A stretch of 64,000 nucleotides of DNA from Saposhnikovia divaricata. Its lineage: Eukaryota > Streptophyta > Magnoliopsida > Apiales > Apiaceae. The DNA lies in NCBI GenBank assembly GCA_036435485.1, contig CM071600.1:163382546-163446545 (forward strand), written 5' to 3'. The notes below the pieces were generated by a model that saw only the letters and a list, made by a program, of their open reading frames with translations, had not been told where the DNA came from and searched no databases. This document shows positions 1 to 13,429 of the stretch, in pieces. Each line of letters begins with the position of its first letter. Positions within the stretch are counted from its first letter, which is position 1. The position numbers and the translations under genes were made by a program.

Positions 1-487
1 CCTTAAGTAAATAAATCTTTAAATTTTTATTCGAAAATAATATTCATTTAATAAATAATATTCTAAATGAACATCATAATAATATTCATTTAGTTGTCAA
101 AATTTTAAAGGAATATTTGAAATAATATTCAACTAATATTTCTCGACTGAGATAATACTCAAATAACATTCCTCGAAAGATTTTAAGTAATCGATACTTT
201 ATGGAAATATCAATAACGTTTACTAATAACATTCCTCAAAATGAATAATAATCTGTCGCTGGAATCCCTCTGGGTTTCCACGACTATCTCTATAACTCAA
301 AATACCGACCCCCGGTCTATATTGAAAGAATGGATATCTTATGCCCCCTTTTTCTAAGGGTCTTAACAAAACAATCCGGCTTATAACTGATAATTCATAT
401 CTAGTCTATAAGCCAATATCAATTTAGGGAACAAGTATCACAATATAATTTGGCAATAGGCATGCATGCTATGGCATATGTATCAGA

Positions 488-493
<6 letters not shown>

Positions 494-553
<60 letters not shown>
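494..553. repeat. (AT)n microsatellite, left part
   Basis: An uninterrupted AT dinucleotide run inside the LTR of element A. The same run continues at 1108-1152 on the other side of the MITE, and the uninterrupted equivalent in the partner LTR is 11062-11107. The tract was therefore the MITE landing site. Confidence 0.95.
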
Positions 554-555
<2 letters not shown>

Positions 556-935
556 GGCTACTCCAATACAAACCTCCTTAAAATACAAACCTACAAACCA
601 AGCATAATCTAATATTTCAAGCTAATCTAATGACCAAATTAGGGGTACCCCAATACAAAAAATGCTTAAAATAATTGGCTCTATCCAACAAAAAAAAATA
701 AAAAAAATAAAAAAATTTTACTGTTCACGTGATGACGTGGCAGTGGATTTCACTGGTTAACGGTGCTTCGCACCTTCTTGTACGGCGCTTCGCGCCTTTA
801 TCATTCTAAAGTTGTAAGGAATGGCAATCAATGATAAAGGCAATAGACGATTGACGGGTGTGTCGAGGGCCTGCGGCCCTCATGACTACCTAACTCATCC
901 GTTTACTGTCTTAAATGCTTCGCATTTCCACGGCA

Positions 936-973
<38 letters not shown>

Positions 974-1105
974 GATAGAGCCAATTATTTTAAGCACTTT
1001 TTGTGAAGCTACCCTTGGCGGGAACCTTAGAATAAATGAAATATAATTAATTTAGTGTTGGTTTGTAGGTTTGTATTTTAAAAGTGGTTTGTATTTGAGC
1101 ACTTG

Positions 1106-1107
<2 letters not shown>
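554..1107. mobile_element. MITE (outer), inserted in the (AT)n tract of the LTR
   Basis: The ends are long imperfect terminal inverted repeats. The left end starts GGGGCTACTCCAATACAAAC, and the reverse complement of the right end starts GGCAAGTGCTCAAATACAAAC; both then run into AAAATACAAACCTACAAACCA. The partner LTR (11062-11107) and the solo LTR (14373-14406) lack it, so it arrived after element A inserted. The target duplication cannot be read because it lies in an AT repeat. No transposase is encoded, so it is non-autonomous. A PIF/Harbinger relationship is suggested by the ends and by the apparent TTA target of the related inner element, but this is an inference. Confidence 0.8.
642..1014. 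mobile_element. MITE (inner), nested in the outer MITE
   Basis: A second pair of inverted ends lies inside the first. The left end has GGGGTACCCCAATACAAAAA, then TGCTTAAAATAATTGGCTC. The right end reversed gives GGGTAGCTTCACAAAAAGTG, then the same TGCTTAAAATAATTGGCTC. The left flank is TTA and the right flank TTG, a possible decayed 3-bp target duplication. The first bases resemble those of the outer element, so both may belong to one family. The interior carries four short perfect palindromes (762-774, 784-796, 865-881, 913-927) and long A- and T-runs. It is non-coding; the 61-codon plus-strand frame at 821-1006 is mostly the poly-T run. Confidence 0.75.
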
Positions 1108-1155
<48 letters not shown>

Positions 1156-2329
1156 CACAACAACAGTTCCAAAGTATTGGAAACTTGCCTGGTAATCCTG
1201 TAGGGGTAGTGTGCATCGGGTCAATCCGGTGATATATAAACAGTCACAATAACCGAGGTCAATCACTTAATATTTCGAAAGGTTAAGTATAAACTTAACT
1301 TAAGTCGAAACACGTTTTCGAATTATCTCGTTATACACCCTTTAGTATAACTCTTCTTATCACCGACACGATCTGACACTTGTTCATTACTACAACACGT
1401 CATTATACTTACACTTGGTATATACTCAAGCCGTATAAGTTCTAAGGTCGGTCGTTTACGAACCAAGATTATATCTCGTGTTTTATCGTCCATTTACTAA
1501 GTGCTTTACCAAAGTTTTAGCCAAGTATACTTTTTAGGGGTTCGTTCGCGCTTAACCTCGATTCGAACATTTTTATAAAATCGGAAAAGGATCCGTTTGA
1601 CATGTGGTTTTCTCTCACACCTTCCTTTTTACCTCTAATATTTAATTACCATGATTCGTCACTGCATAACATATTTTACGAGGGTTCAATTTCGGTTACG
1701 AACTTTCAATTACGGTTTCGTACCACTTTTACGAATTTAACCATAACTCCTAAACCGTAAGTCCATTTCACATGAGCCTTATATCAAAACGAAGCTTATA
1801 ACGTAATCTATCTTGTCATGGCAGAATATGAAACTGGACAGTGAGTTGTAGCTACTGTCAAACCCGATTTCTTAAGGTTAACGAAATTTCGGCATTAGGA
1901 CGGCTATAAATCGAACGTTTCTAAATTTGTTACGTCAACACCAAGCCACACCGGGCATACCATGATCAAACCAACAACTTATATGCATAATCTACATCTG
2001 ATCAAGTCCAAGAACACATCACTTAATCATTATTTGAACCATAACTCTTAGATCTACTAAAACCACTACATAATCACTTAAACAAGCTTATAATAGCATC
2101 ATCACCAAATCTCATCCAAAACTCCATTATAACTCAAAACAAAGACTAGGGTTCTTGAAGTTTATACCTTCCTTGGAGTGTGTATGCACTTAGTAAGCCT
2201 TGTATAGTCCTTAGATCAACTTAACCAAGCTTAGATCAGCCAAAGAAACAAGAAAACTAAAGTTAGTTTCTAAGATTTACTATTCATCATCAATCTTGTA
2301 AAATTCATAACAAATCGAAAAATAGGAAT

Positions 2330-2719
2330 TTTGCTCTCAAATTTTTACCACATCTTGGCCTCTTCATAAGCTTTGATTCGAGCTATAGATCACCAAAAAC
2401 AAAGCTTTACAGATATGGTATTGATCCCTCTTTTTCTGCTGGACAGAAATTGTCAAGAACAGGCAGTTTGGTTTCTTCAACTTGGGGAAGGTATTTGTCT
2501 AGGCTACACTCATTAGATTGCCATGAAATTTTGAACGAATGTTGCCCATGGACTGGAGAAGCTATGGTTAAATTTGGTGATTTTAGAATGGGTAGAAGTG
2601 GAGATATGAATTTTTCTTTCCTTGATGCTCCTGCTGGGCAGTTTGAGAGAGATGGAGCTTTGCTTGGTTTCTCTTGCTTTATTCTCATCCAAATGAATTA
2701 TTGTGGTGTTTTAAAATAA
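2330..2719. other. Coding-like segment inside LTR of element A (left copy)
   Basis: This segment is shared by both LTRs of element A but is not alignable in the related solo LTR (the equivalent place there is about 15560-15830), so it was gained by one lineage of the family. It is less AT-rich than its surroundings and stays open in two frames: 2450-2719 plus (89 codons, with RTGSLVSSTWGRYLSRLHS) and 2407-2688 minus (93 codons, with CPAGASRKEKFISPLLPI). I do not recognise either translation. It could be a captured host exon fragment. LTR pairs are copies of each other at insertion, so conservation between them is not evidence of selection. Confidence 0.4.
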
Positions 2720-3613
2720 TATCTAGCATAAAGCACCTTTATTAAAGTGATTTTCTCATGGATGATGTAATTTGGAGAGACATGTGTTGCATTCTTGTGG
2801 TTGGATGAGATGATCAAGCTAACTAAGTGGTTTACTTGCTAAGTTTCCTAGTTACTTATGTAACTACATGGTTACTAGATATTTTCTTCTTGCACATGCA
2901 CGCCTCTTGCTTTCCTACTTACTCTTTTGTCCGGTTATTGCTCAATTTCATTGATCGTTCGAAAGAATATCTCAAGGATTTCTAGTTAGGATTTTACCGG
3001 AAACCTTCTTAATAATAATACCATCATTCTCAATCCTCCTTTATAAATCTTGAATTTAAATTCATTAAATCCCCTTATTAAATCCTTAAGTCTTTCAGTG
3101 TCCAGGGAATTCTCGGAGAAAATAAAAGAGCTATTTTTCAGAATCCGTAAGCCTTTACATACACTTATTTTCCCCTTGGATCACTAATACGAACTCAGAA
3201 ATCCATTCCGGGTACTTATATATAGCGCCGTCTAATAATATTTTCATTTCCACCAAAAACACTATTCCTCCCTTTATTCTCTTTTTATTCCTTATACTTA
3301 TAGAAATGTCCTTGTTCTCTTTCGAGCGTTCCTTATCTCTTTTACGGGACCACTGGATTTATAACAGATATCGATTTGGATGACATGAAAATATTCTTTC
3401 TTCGTTAATCACCATATCCTACTTTCTAGGAGATAGATTATTCTAATCTAAGTTATCAATAAATTGCATTCTGCATGGCATATAAACATTGGAATCCATA
3501 TTCATTCAATTCATTCATTAGAACTGATGACCATGTTGTCGGAATAATTGTTCCTCCTTTTATCAATACTTAATAAAAAGTTTTAATTCTACCGAAAATT
3601 TGGGTTCTTACAG

Positions 3614-3625
3614 TCTCCCCTCCTT
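3614..3625 (-). other. Polypurine tract of element A
   Basis: On the minus strand AAGGAGGGGAGA lies directly before the LTR start TGTAAGAACCC. It primes plus-strand DNA synthesis. The block before it (CCTTAAAAGGATTC in plus orientation) also occurs beside the purine tracts of elements B and C. Confidence 0.8.
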
Positions 3626-6600
3626 AAAAGGATTCCGTCCCGGAATCAGGTAGAAGACAATTGGGTACTTGTTTGATTATTTCACTTTCCAGTTCCCCAG
3701 TCATTCCTTAATCATTCCCAGCCCTTTACAGCACCTCTCACTAGTGCTACAATATATCCTTTATCCTTTCTATAAATCCTTGTTACTTTTCGTATAACGC
3801 CCTGTCCAAGTTCTGCTCTTACCCAGTCATATACTATTACTCTTATTGGCACCTGCTGTGACTTCGGTATCACTATCGCGCTTTCGGAGATAACCTCACT
3901 CGTACTACGCATTTCCTGATCGCTTTTATCTTCGCAATCTCGATCAATATATATAAATGGAAGAATTTATTGAGAGATCACTATGATCAATGAACATTTG
4001 TCCTATTGCATAGTTAGTACAGAAGGTGGCCAGCCTTTAGTACTTGACAAGTAATTTGGACAAGTTATGGCATTCCACTTAGACTTCTATCACATAGACA
4101 GGTAGTCACGTAGCAGTACCTCCCCTCCTTAAAGGGTTGTTCTTCTCAATTCAGAAGAAGATAAATAAGAGAGAAGAAAAGAAAAGAATTTCAAAGAATT
4201 ATAGAAATTTTTCATGATTGTCAAATATCATATTTAGAATTTACCTCTGAACTATAGAGGTTTATCGGAGAAGAAAGAAATCGTATCCGCATTAAATACT
4301 ATTTTAGCGTAATCTCACTTGTCAACATATCCTCGCTGCTCTGCCTATCATTCTATGGACCTATTCTCTTGTTCGATCTTAGCATCACTCACTTTTGGAA
4401 AATCCTTCAACCTCTCAGGTTAAATCTTGGGTTTCTCGCTTGACATCATTGTTATTGGCATTCCACGCCACGACACTGGTTCTTTCATATTCATAACACT
4501 AACACTATCAGGTTGTCATCCCGAGAGCTCGTTAGAAAACCCATTCTTAACATTTCATTCATAAAATTCCTTGCTTGACATTCCATAATCATTTCCCAAT
4601 CTTTTCTTTATCAATCACATCCTTCTGATGATCTGATTTTCATTCACTTCTGTTGTTTAACTCCACCATCATCTCATTAGTGAGACACTCGTCACCTTTA
4701 CTCAACACGCGTTACATGATTGGGGTCAAACTTTCCTTTGTTCAACCATCTAGATTTTCACTTTCTCATTCCCTGTCTCTTTATTACTCAATCAATCTAT
4801 TCCAAATTTCCTCGTATTCTCCCTACTTAAGGGGTTAATTTGTATGTCATTTATGCCTCTAATTCTAACTTTCCATTTTGGCCAATAACTTTGCTATATC
4901 AATTTCATACTTTTCTTACTTCACTACTAGGGCTTCTCAGGAGTCCGCATATCTAACTCCCTTATTGATCCTCAACTCTATATTCATCTCTATCAGTCAC
5001 TTCTTTCCATTTCTACTATAATCACTCTATGAACCATCATAGCCTAATCATTTATTTCAAATATCATGTTGTTCCAAAATTTAAACCATCCGAGATAAAC
5101 CTGGATGATTTCTCTACTTATATTCAGTCCCGACATTACCATAGTCGTTTACGTAGTGCTTTAATAGCTAATCTTATGGGTTTCATAATTGTCAGGTCAA
5201 GATCCTCTAGGAAGATAAAATAATCACTATCCCCTATCCATAAGGAATGCTTCCTGAACTTGATGTAGATATTACATGAAGCAGATAAAATTGCAAAAGA
5301 GCTTCAAGCCTCGCAGCTATGACAGGTTGGTGAGATTATTAATCGTATATCTCTAGTAGAAGACTGGAAGCTTAACGGTTTACTTAATCACTTTTCGAAC
5401 CTCGTTAATCCTTTCACAGGGATATCTTTCAACATCCCGAATCACCAACCTCATATTCTCTATCTTGTTTGCACATAAATACACCATCATAAACTTGCTT
5501 GTTATTCATAATCATGCCAATTAGCTTACCAATATCGGTACAAATCTACCTTCTGTATGCAGTCATCCCTTATTACCTAATCTCTCCTCTCTCTTTCTAA
5601 AATAAAGGAGAGTCTCTTGGGGAATTTGGTCTGGCCTGTCGTAGAGCCTCCTAATGTCAGTAATGTGCTTCAGATAATATCAGGAATCGAATGTTTACTT
5701 AAACTATTCTTATAGTTGATCCTCGTACAATCATCAGTGGGAACGTAAATTCCTCCATCACATTTTGACCTTCAAGGTCCTTTTTATTATCATTCTATTT
5801 CCTTTGGTATGAGCATTTATGGTACTCCTCTATACTTAAAGTGTCGGCCACCTCATTGGCCTTTCCTGATTATAACAATTTCTTACAATCAATGTTTTCT
5901 GGATCTATTCCAACTTAGGGTGAAAGCATTCTCCCTTGAACTCTACTGAAGGGTAGAAAACATATACCAATCTTTCTCCATAAGTCATTGCTTCCAGCTT
6001 TTTGGTGTGAACTTTACTACAGTTACTCCTAATCATACCTAGGATATTTCTATTCTTAGTTCTTTCTTGTTTTAGGATCATCTCAACCTTGATTGGTTCA
6101 ATCCATACTTTCTCATGGCTTCACACATGCTTCATCTGGCGTTATTATTTATCTACATTCCTTACCAAACTTCCATTTTGCAGTTCAGAATATATTACCT
6201 TTTTCTTATAAGGTTTTCCTTAGGTCATCCTCATCAATCCTCCTATATTTCCTGGGTACAGGGTACATCAAAATATCAGTAATCAATCCTATGACAATTC
6301 TGTCTATGTACTCTTCTAGACTCCTTTCAACAATTCATTACAGGTTATTGTTACCTTGGTCGATTCAACTTATATTATCTGAATTTTACACTATCTTTAT
6401 TAGGGGTGATGCTATCCTTTGTGCATCCCCAGGGTTCGTTTTAATTTATAGATATTCCATCCTCAATTCTATTTTCAAGGAATACTTACATTATCCTGAA
6501 ATTGGCAATCAAATCATGTATCCTTAATAAGGGTCTCTTTTCAATCATTCTCATCTTAATAATCTATAGGTAGCTTAATGCTAACCTTTTCTTTCAAACG

Positions 6601-8793
6601 AATGTCGGTCTACATGACCTTCCAAAAGACAACATATGTCTTATTTGCTCTTTCTTACAGAACTTGGTAATGGTAGCAAGGATGTTCTGAAAGATATTGG
6701 TCGTGTTCAACATGAATCTCTTAGTACCTATTGCTCCTCTTAAGGACAATAAGTTTCAGATAACATTTATGCATCATACTGCACCATCTTTGACAATCTT
6801 CGTAACTCTTCATTGGTCACTATCCTCAATCCTAATACATCCACGGTATATATAAAATCCATCATCATGTATCTCAATTCATTTTATATCACAAGTCCTC
6901 GCGGTTGGTGCTTGGTTAGAAGCACCCCGCTTTGTCTTTACATTGCTGGTTTAGTCACTTGATAATCCTTTATGACTTGGCCCTAACTGGCCATACTAAA
7001 ATATTTGAATTTAGGGGTTAGCTAATAGCGTTACTTTTTTAGCAATTGCCGGCATAGTGCCTTCTTCTCTGATACCTTTTGATCTTTTCAACATTTTACT
7101 CCATATAAGTCTCAATCGACTTCTCGGTACCGTCTCCGGTCACCTTTCCTTTACTTTTATCTTTTCAATTATTCTTATTAATTCCACGTGCCATAAAAGC
7201 GTAACACTTCTGTCATAACAGCCTTTTCATTTAAGTCAATCCCGGAATTTCCCAATCCGGCTTGTTTCTTAATTACATTTCCCTTTTTCCGTCCAATCTC
7301 AACTTCATAATTTTATCTCTATAACCAATCGTAATACTCGGGGTCTGTCTAATAGCCCGTATAGCGGCTACCTTACCCAATCCATAGGGTTTGCTCCAGT
7401 TCCACTCTCTTTAATGATATCTTCTGATAATCAGAAAGACAAGGTTTGTCAAAATTCGTCAAATTTCCTTCCAGAACGAGGGAAATTTTGGTCAATCTAT
7501 CCGCCCATTGGTAACACTAAGAAGATTTATTTAGAAACCTGAAGAATAGTTCTAGGAACATCCAAGCAGGTCGAACCGTAAACAATTATAGTAACGAAAT
7601 GATTGACATAAAGTTGGGAATTTAACCATTGGAAAGAAACCAAATATATATTCTATAGAAGGGAAATCAAAAGTTCCAAACTGAACATGCCACATCTTCT
7701 CCCCGGTATATATTCGTCCTAATAGACGATACTACCGAATACCAGTTGACCTAACAACTAGTCTCCGAAGGAACACCACCGTCGGAGTTAGTCATTCCCC
7801 AAAATTGGCCTTACCAAGGCCATCCGAATCTGGTGAGCCGTGATGTCCAAATGTATTCGAAATTACGCTGCCGTGCTGCAAAAGCACAGGACCTATACCT
7901 GTATGAGATGCATCATATTATATCCTAAAGTTTCCTTCTTCCATTAGGCAACGCCGACGCTAGGTCGTCACCAACTTCATCTTTAGCTCCAGAAGGATCT
8001 TCTCACGTTTTTAAAACATTCTACTTTACCTCCTAACCATTGATCGTGTTACTCGATCCATTTATGATTCTGCATCGTAGTAAACTAATGTAACTACCAT
8101 AATCATTCAAGGAAAAGAAAGAATTTAATCTTCCTCTAAATCATATGCATCCAATGTTTCTGGTTCATCATTCCACTGAGTTAAAATAACCTTATACTTA
8201 ATCTCTGACAATAGTCTTGTTACGGGTTTATCATTGACTCACTGGTCATTTCCTCTTGTAGGTTCTGAGATCATCGTCTCGTTTATTACTCCCTTACACA
8301 ACTTTATCCAATCATGCCATCCCTTCCCAATGTCTTTAATTCCTAAGCTGATCCATTCATAAAGTGGACAATTCTTTGAATAAAACCACCTCATCAATCT
8401 CAATTTGACTTCATAAATTATAACCTATGGAATCTACCTTCTCATGGTGAATTACCATTGACAATATTCACGCTAATCAATTTATCACATGATATGGCGC
8501 TTGCTTCCTTTATCTCAACTGCTCCTGTGGGCTCTGCTCCCCGTCCTATATCGATGTCTTTGATAATCATGCATCATTCTACTATTTTCTCATTAATCTG
8601 AAAGTCTCCAAGGATCTTTATCTATCCCAATATAAGACCGCAAGTGATCCTTCCAATCTGTCTTAATTGCGGGTACTACCTCTGGTAGTCCGGCTATAAA
8701 TCCAATATAAAATTTCAATTCTCTTAGTAATATCTCAGTTATTTACGCTCACATCTCTGAGCACTGTACCTTAATTATTACAGTCTCTCTGGC

Positions 8794-8901
8794 TTAAGCC
8801 CTCATTTCTTCAAGGGTAAACTCCTTATCCTTAACATGATTCTCCTCCTCTGCTGAAACCTCTTCCGGGTCCTCAGTAGGGTACTCTATCGAATTCGTCA
8901 T
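8794..8901 (-). pseudogene. Possible start of a decayed gag frame in element A
   Basis: Minus-strand ATG at 8901-8899 opens a 35-residue acidic stretch (MTNSIEYPTEDPEEVSAEEE and on) before TAA at 8796-8794; the frame can be followed further with more stops. Its position about 240 bp inside the primer site fits a gag start. No gag domain can be recognised, so this is a weak call. Confidence 0.3.
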
Positions 8902-9141
8902 CTGATCGTCAGCATATAATCAAGCATCATCGTGCTGCTACTCGCACGCCTCAAGGTCTGTCGCCTTTCCAGTCGATACAAGAACGAGCTAAGTTACTAT
9001 CATGATACTTAAGAGTTCCCATAAGTGTTTCATATGTCAGTACTACATTAAGTAGTCCGACTATAAACTTGGCAAGAGTTCTTATTATATTAGTGAATTT
9101 ATTGTTTTAACGTCGCCTCATCTCTGGGGTTTATAACGTAC

Positions 9142-9153
9142 GCTCTGATACCA
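9142..9153 (-). other. Primer-binding site of element A (tRNA-iMet type)
   Basis: The minus strand reads TGGTATCAGAGC, complementary to the 3' end of plant initiator tRNA-Met, four bases inside the 5' LTR end at 9158. It fixes the element's orientation and LTR boundary. Confidence 0.9.
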
Positions 9154-10399
9154 TTTCTGTAACAGCCCCAGATCCGGGATCGGGGATCCGGTCGTGTTAC
9201 GGTCTCAATTTCCATCCACAAAACCATCATAAATTAAATTACAACGTTGCGACCCAACAACAACATAAAACACACCCGTTATAGTCCAAGAGATGAAATC
9301 AGAGTAACCATCAATATTATTAATCACAAGCTTGAGTTCTTACAACCCAAAGAATTTTAATTTAATAACTATATATTCTTTTCCATCCATTTACATGTCA
9401 TATAAATATATTGATACTCGAAAGCTAACATCTAGTCTACCAATAGCTTCTTACTCAGCAATGGTAGCTATGATCTCAGCGGTTAATACTCTGACGGCTA
9501 TCACTTGATCGCACCGATTGCACCTCATACAGCCATCACATCTAGCTGTTGTTGTGATATAAATAAATAAAGCATGGGTGAGCAATAACCCACCAAAAGA
9601 ATATAACTGAACAGTGATATAATATATAACAGTTCAAAATATCTTTGAAAACCGTATGCCATGCATTAACGAAGATAATACCAGTATAGGGTATAAGATG
9701 AAGTTACAAGGTAACTCAAAATATTTTTTCCGTGAAATATTTGCTATGCAAAAGATGAGCAAAATATCATCATTTATTATGAAAGAGGAACTTGCCGAAA
9801 AATATGGCAATTCCAATTATGAACACTTTTTCCAATCCTTCCAACAATGATAATGTTGCAGAAAATTCCAACTTTGAATGATTAACTAATACTGGAGTAT
9901 TCACCGCGCCCGCTGTTCCAATCCTTACGATGATCAGTCGCAGATTGTACAGCTAAAATAAGTTTTACTACCGGTAGAAGGAAGAACTGACGGATTTACT
10001 TGTCTACCGCCCTGCTAGACCTCCCCGGCCAACGGTTGGGCCAATGGGATGGACCGGCGCTACTCGGCCGCTTACACGACTCCTAGTTCGAATAACATCC
10101 ATAACTCCGAAACGTAAAGATCTTCCCCCTTTCCCCAAGTGTAATACTTGTTGATAAGACTCCACAAAGTAGTCATATCTAGTTGGAAAGGAAGATTCAC
10201 CAATATTTCCCAAGCTGCTGCTAGTTAATGGATATCAACTTGTTCCAACACTCTTACCCCTCGAATGATGAGTGGGTATACAAAGATTCAATGCATAATA
10301 GCAACCAAGTTGCGAGTGAAAAGGTAGTTTTTTAACAAGTATATGACCGGGCAGTCAAAGAAATAACATCTCTCAAGCAAGGTTCCCTTATCGAAGTAT

Positions 10400-10800
10400 T
10401 TCTCAAAATAATTCTCGAATGAATATAAAGAAAATATTCATTGAATAAATAAATACTTAAATGAATATTCAAAATAATATTCATTTAATAATTAAAACTC
10501 GAAAGGAATATTTGAAATAATATTCGTTAAGTAAATAGAACTTCAAATAAATATTAAAAATAATATTCCTTAAGTAAATAAAACCTTAAATGAATATTCG
10601 AAAATAATATTCATTTAATAAATAATATTCTAAATGAATACCAAAACAATATTCATTTAGTAGTCAAAATTTTAAAGGAATATTCGAAATAATATTCAAC
10701 TAATATTTCTCGACTGAGATAATACTCAAATAACATTCCTCGAAAGATTTTCAGTAATCGATACTTTATGGAAATATCAATAACGTTTAATAATAACATT
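10400..10800. repeat. Degenerate GAATATT/AATATTC array in LTR
   Basis: Short palindromic words around GAATATTC, AATAATATTCATT and AATGAATATT recur every few tens of bases in both orientations. The same kind of array is in the left LTR (1-245) and, longer, in the solo LTR (about 13430-14160), so it is a family trait rather than a local expansion. Its role is unknown. Confidence 0.7.
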
Positions 10801-11059
10801 CCTCAAAATGAATAATAATCTGTCGCTGGAATCCCTCCGGGTTTCCACGACTATCTCTATAACTCAAAATACTGACCCCCGGTCTATATTGAAAGAATGG
10901 ATATCTTATGCCCCTTTCTCTAAGGGTCTTAACAAAACAATCCGACTTATAACTGATAATTCATATCTTGTTTATAAGCCAATATCAATTCAGGGAACAA
11001 GTATCATAATATAATTTGGCAATAGGCATGCATGCTATGGCATATGTTTCAGAAACAAC

Positions 11060-11061
<2 letters not shown>

Positions 11062-11107
<46 letters not shown>
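11062..11107. repeat. (AT)n microsatellite
   Basis: An uninterrupted AT run, the intact counterpart of the tract in the left LTR that was hit by the MITE. Confidence 0.95.
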
Positions 11108-11110
<3 letters not shown>

Positions 11111-13429
11111 CACAACAACAGTTCCAAAGTATTGGAAACTTGCCTGGTAATCCTGTAGGGGTGTGCCTCGGGTCAATCCGGTGATATATAAACAGTCACA
11201 ATAACCGAGGTCAATCACTTAATATTTCGAAAGGTTAAGTATAAACTTAACTTAAGTCGAAACACGTTTTTGAATTATCTCGTTATACACCCTTTAGTGT
11301 AACTCTTCTTATCACCGACACGATCTGACACTTGTTCGTTACTACGACACGTCATTATACTTACACTTGGTATATACTCAAGCCGTATAAGTTCTAAGGT
11401 CAGTCGTTTATGAACCAAGATTATACTTCGTGTTTTATCGTCCGTTCTAAGGTCGGTCGTTTACGAACCAAGATTATACTTTTTAGGGGTTCATTCGCGC
11501 TTAACCTCGATTCGAACATTTTTATAAAATCGGAAAATGATCAGTTTGACATGTGGTTTTCTCTCACACCTTCCTTTTTACCTCTAATATTTAATTACCA
11601 TGATTCGCCACTGCATAACATATTTTACGAGGGTTCAATTTTGGTTACGAACTTTCGATTACGATTTCGTACCACTTTTACGAATTTAACCATAACTCCT
11701 AAACCGTAAGTCCATTTCACATGAGCCTTATATCAAAATGAATCTTATAACATAATCTATCTTGTCATGGCAGAATATGAAACTGGACAGTGAGTTGTAG
11801 CTACTGTCAAACACGATTTCTTAAGGTTAACGAAATTTCGGCATTAGGACGGCTATAAATCGAACGTTTCTAAATTTGTTACGTCAACACCAAGCCACAC
11901 CGGGCATACCACGATCAAACCAACAACTTATATGCATAATCTACATCTGATCAAGTCCAAGAACACATCACTTAATCATTATTTGAACCATAACTCTTAG
12001 ATCTACTAAAACCACTACATAATCACTTAAACAAGCTTATAATAGCATCATCACCAAATCTCATCCAAAACTCCATTATAACTCAAAACAAAGACTAGGG
12101 TTCTTGAAGTTTATACTGTAACACCCCTAGATCCGGGATCCGGGATCGGGTCATTACTATCTCATAACTTATACACAATACTTGACTTGAGTCTGAAATC
12201 AATAAGTAGCATGCTATGACCCCACGATAATATCCACTCACACACACACACAGTTATAGTCCCAGAGATGAAATTGAAATAAGTCTTACATAACAGGGAT
12301 TTACGAATGAAAGTTATTACAATCCCAAAAGGATAACATCATAAGTTTAAAAGTTTTGTCGTTGATTACATTAATTATACATATAGTTAAACAGGAAACA
12401 AAAGCTGTCTAACTATGCTACCTCAGCAATGGCGGCTAGCATCTCAGCGGGGAGTCCGGTGGGTCGGGTAACCCGCTTGCGCCGAATGCGCATGACGCGA
12501 GCCATCTGTCCTAGCTGTTGTTGTGACATAATATGAACAAAGCAAGGGTGAGCGAAAGCCCACCAACAATAATATAACTGAACAGTGATGCATATATACA
12601 GCAGTTCAAAATATCCTTTGTCATCATATCATGCATTAATGAAGTTATTGCCAGTATAATATAAAGGATGAAGTTACTAGGTAACTCAAAGTATTTGTTT
12701 GTAGAAATATCTGCTACATCAAAAGTAAGCGAGATATTCTCGTTGTCATTAAAAGAGGAACTTTCATGAAAAGATTGCAATTCTAGTTATGAACACTTTT
12801 CCAGCTCTGCCAACAGTAATCATGTTGCAGGAAATAAATAAGTTTGGATGATGAACCAATGATGGAGTATTCACCGCGCCCGCTGTTCCAATCTTGATGA
12901 TCAGTCGAGATCGTACAGCTCAAATTAGATTTACTACCGGTAGAAGGAAGAACTGACGGTTTTACTTTTCTACCGCCTTGCTAGCTCTCCCCGGCCAATG
13001 GTTGGGCCAAAGGGGATGGACCGGCGCTACTCGGCCTCTTACACGACTCCTAGTTCAAATAGAATCCATGATTCTGAATGTAACGTTCGTCCCCCTTTCC
13101 CCAAGTATAATACTTGTTGATAAGACTCCACAAAGTAGTCGTATCTAGTTGGAAAGGAAAATTCACCAATAACTCCTAAGCTAGTACTTGGTAACGAATA
13201 TCAACTTGTTCCAACCATCTAACCCCTCGAAAGATGAGAAGGTAAACAACGACTTAATAAGTCAATAGCACCCGAGTTGCGAGTGAAGAGAATACTTTAT
13301 GACCGGGAAGTCGACAAGATAATTAACATTTTCCAAGTAAGGTTCCCTTATTGTTAGGGAGATAGACTCAAAGAAGAATGATGTCTGAGAACCTTTCTTG
13401 ATATAAGAGTAATAATAATATGACTCCGA

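Larger units (their letters stand above)
1..3612 (-). repeat. 3' LTR of element A, truncated by window start
   Basis: This stretch matches the right-hand LTR from about 10566 to 12116 and again from 16685 to 18078. It ends with TTCTTACA directly before the purine tract, as expected for the outer LTR of a minus-strand element. Roughly 1.4 kb of the LTR lies left of the window. It differs from its partner by the MITE insertion at 554-1107 and by scattered substitutions. It holds the (AT)n tract, the GAATATT-rich array at 1-245 and the coding-like segment around 2330-2719. Confidence 0.85.
3613..9141 (-). pseudogene. Interior of element A: no intact gag or pol
   Basis: The interior spans 5.5 kb between purine tract and primer site. 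On the element strand no frame exceeds 66 codons. Next to the purine tract (about 3640-3912, minus) a short frame with a VIRKVTRIYRK stretch, followed by tryptophan-rich residues, sits where elements B and C have the chromodomain tail, so it may be its remnant. Near the primer site an ATG at 8901 (minus) opens 35 acidic codons before a stop, placed like a gag start. The rest shows no motif I can name. The 144-codon plus-strand frame at 6093-6527 is low-complexity and antisense to the element, and I treat it as chance. Confidence 0.6.

Noticed and set aside
821..1006. Plus-strand 61-codon frame
   Set aside because: Half of it is the poly-T run of the inner MITE translated as Phe.
6093..6527. 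Plus-strand 144-codon frame in the interior of element A
   Set aside because: It lies antisense to the element in AT-rich sequence, has no recognisable motif, and no partner or conserved copy in the window supports it.
9142..9153. Possible tRNA gene fragment
   Set aside because: Only the 12-base primer-binding complement of initiator tRNA-Met is present; no cloverleaf arms follow. The same holds at 19802, 46003 and 57455.
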